Source of the DNA: Actinomycetes bacterium
GTDB taxonomy: Bacteria > Actinomycetota > Actinomycetes > Mycobacteriales > Micromonosporaceae
Assembly: GCA_021793335.1 (NCBI GenBank)
Contig: JAJYSW010000160.1
Location: 1 to 7,608, forward strand
Direction: 5' to 3'
Length of the DNA: 7,608 bases
A program made the position numbers and the translations under genes. Below, one piece after another: positions 6,706-7,608 of this stretch. Positions within the stretch are counted from its first letter, which is position 1; each line of letters opens with the position of its first letter. The notes beneath the pieces are model-generated. The model made no database searches. It saw nothing but the letters and a program-made list of their open reading frames with translations, and was not told where the DNA came from.

Positions 6706-7416
6706 ATGCATACTCACTGGTATGAGGGCCCGCTGCTGGGCTTCGACACCGAGACCACGGGCACCGTGTGCGCCGCCGACCGGATCGTGCAGGCCGCCCT
6801 GGTGACCGTCGAGCCCGCGGGCTCGGGGGAGCCGCCGCCGCAATGGGAGGGCCAGACCTGGCTCATCGATCCGGGCGTGCCGATCCCGCCGGGGGCCGCG
6901 CGGGTCCACGGCATCACCGACGAGCGGGTCAGGGCCGAGGGGGAGCTTCCGGCGAAGGCGCTGGCCGCTATCGCCGCGGACCTGGCCGCCGCGATCGAGA
7001 CGGGCACACCGGTGGTCGCGTTCCGGGCGGGCTTCGATTTCACGATGCTGGCGTGTGAGCTCGACCGGCACGAGGTCCCCGAGCCGGACTGGGGGCGGAT
7101 GACGGTCGTGGACCCGGCGGTGCTCGACAAGCGCGTCGACCGGTTCCGTCGCGGCAAGCGCACGCTGGGGGCGACCGCCGAGCACTACGGCGTGGCGCTC
7201 GACGGGGCGCATTCGGCGGCGGGGGACGCAGCGGCGACGGTGACGTTGGCGCGGGTCATCGGTGCGCGGTTCCCCGAGGTCGGCGGTATGGGGCCGCGGG
7301 AGCTCCACGAGGCGCAGGTGCGCTGGCACGCCGAGGATGCGGCGTCACTGGAGGCATACTTCCGGCGCAAGGGCCGCGACGAGACCGTGGAACGGCGCTG
7401 GCCTATCGCCAGGTGA
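6706..7416 (+). CDS. DEDDh-type 3'-5' exonuclease (DnaQ/RNase T-like)
   Basis: This 236-residue cytoplasmic protein carries an exonuclease domain of the DnaQ superfamily, which removes nucleotides from 3' ends with two metal ions. The catalytic set is visible: D14 and E16 in GFDTETTG (Exo I), D111 in AFRAGFDFTML (Exo II), and H169 and D174 in HSAAGD (Exo III, the 'h' type). The RVHGITDERV block at 66-75 is typical of DnaQ-like domains. The length leaves only a ~50-residue C-terminal extension (PRELHEAQVRWHAEDAASLEAYFR...) after the domain, so it is a stand-alone exonuclease and not the N-terminus of a larger polymerase or helicase. It resembles the stand-alone exonuclease-domain proteins widespread in streptomycetes and relatives. 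The second motif has Arg107 where NAxFD is more common. Substrate (DNA proofreading, repair or RNA trimming) is not determinable. It is divergent from the symporter and probably leaderless. ATG 6706 is the only good start. Confidence 0.9.
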   Translation: MHTHWYEGPLLGFDTETTGTVCAADRIVQAALVTVEPAGSGEPPPQWEGQTWLIDPGVPIPPGAARVHGITDERVRAEGELPAKALAAIAADLAAAIETGTPVVAFRAGFDFTMLACELDRHEVPEPDWGRMTVVDPAVLDKRVDRFRRGKRTLGATAEHYGVALDGAHSAAGDAAATVTLARVIGARFPEVGGMGPRELHEAQVRWHAEDAASLEAYFRRKGRDETVERRWPIAR

Positions 7417-7421
7417 GCGGA

Positions 7422-7463
7422 GCGACGAAGAGGCTCGTCGCCACCGACGGCGGCGACGAAGCC
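7422..7463 (+). terminator. Competing hairpins downstream of the exonuclease gene
   Basis: The segment TCGTCGC (7435-7441) can pair either with GCGACGA upstream (7422-7428, 6-base loop) or, as part of GGCTCGTCGCC (7432-7442), with GGCGACGAAGCC (7452-7463; 11 bp with one bulged A, 9-base loop). The structure begins five bases after the TGA of the exonuclease gene. The second, longer hairpin is the likelier terminator. Neither has a T tract. Confidence 0.45.
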
Positions 7464-7507
7464 TCGGAAGACTCGTGTGCGCCAGGTATCGGGGGTTCAG
7501 GAGGTTG

Positions 7508-7608
7508 GTGTCAATCGGGGGTGGCCGGTGGCCGCCCTCCGGTGGCGAAATGGGCTCGGGTGGTGACGGTGGTGATGGAGCCGGGCCCATAGGGCGGTCC
7601 CGCATTCG
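7508..7608 (+). CDS. Possible start of a gene running off the right edge
   Basis: A perfect AGGAGG (7499-7504) precedes GTG 7508 by three bases. The frame stays open to the window end through an in-frame ATG at 7550, reading MSIGGGRWPPSGGEMGSGGD and onward, rich in Gly. The spacing is short, and only about two-thirds of third positions are G or C, lower than in the neighbours. A competing reading is the tail of a minus-strand gene (...GSITTVTTRAHFATGG..., stop at 7511-7513) with somewhat better codon bias. About 100 bases are too few to decide. No family recognised. Confidence 0.2.
   Translation, partial: MSIGGGRWPPSGGEMGSGGDGGDGAGPIGRSRI

Noticed and set aside
7345..7605. Minus-strand 86-codon frame at the right edge
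   Set aside because: Pro/Arg-rich, overlaps the exonuclease 3' end and the hairpins, and has many A or T third positions. Not supported as a gene.

Overview
The window is a GC-rich (roughly 70%) stretch of ordinary chromosome from a member of the Actinomycetota. The signs are strong G/C bias at third codon positions, long spurious antisense reading frames, a LuxR regulator of the large ATP-binding type, a tRNA gene without an encoded CCA, and a probable leaderless mRNA. A mycelial actinomycete such as Glycomyces, Stackebrandtia or a relative would fit, but the genus is a guess.

Layout, left to right. Positions 2-1687 (+) hold the C-terminal part of a large LuxR-family regulator whose start lies outside the window. 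A 14-bp perfect inverted repeat overlaps its stop codon and separates it from a convergent tRNA-Tyr(GTA) gene at 1725-1806 (-). A divergent promoter region follows, then yajQ (1981-2472, +) and, 4 bp later, a 55-residue single-pass membrane protein gene (2477-2644, +). That small gene ends 2 bp from the end of recD2 (2647-4869, -), which encodes a RecD2-type DNA helicase. Upstream of recD2 on the same strand, after a hairpin-rich gap of about 180 bp, is an AGCS-family sodium:alanine (or glycine) symporter gene (5051-6601, -). Divergent from it is a DEDDh 3'-5' exonuclease gene (6706-7416, +), probably read from a leaderless transcript. The last 190 bases hold two mutually exclusive hairpins and, perhaps, the start of another gene behind a perfect AGGAGG.

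The genes do not form one pathway. RecD2 and the exonuclease both belong to DNA metabolism but are separated and oppositely oriented. YajQ and the small membrane protein are the only likely operon. I found no mobile element, CRISPR array, toxin-antitoxin pair, phage gene or defence island, and no convincing new system. The most useful extra observations are the small membrane protein gene, the terminators that overlap stop codons, and the start-codon questions.
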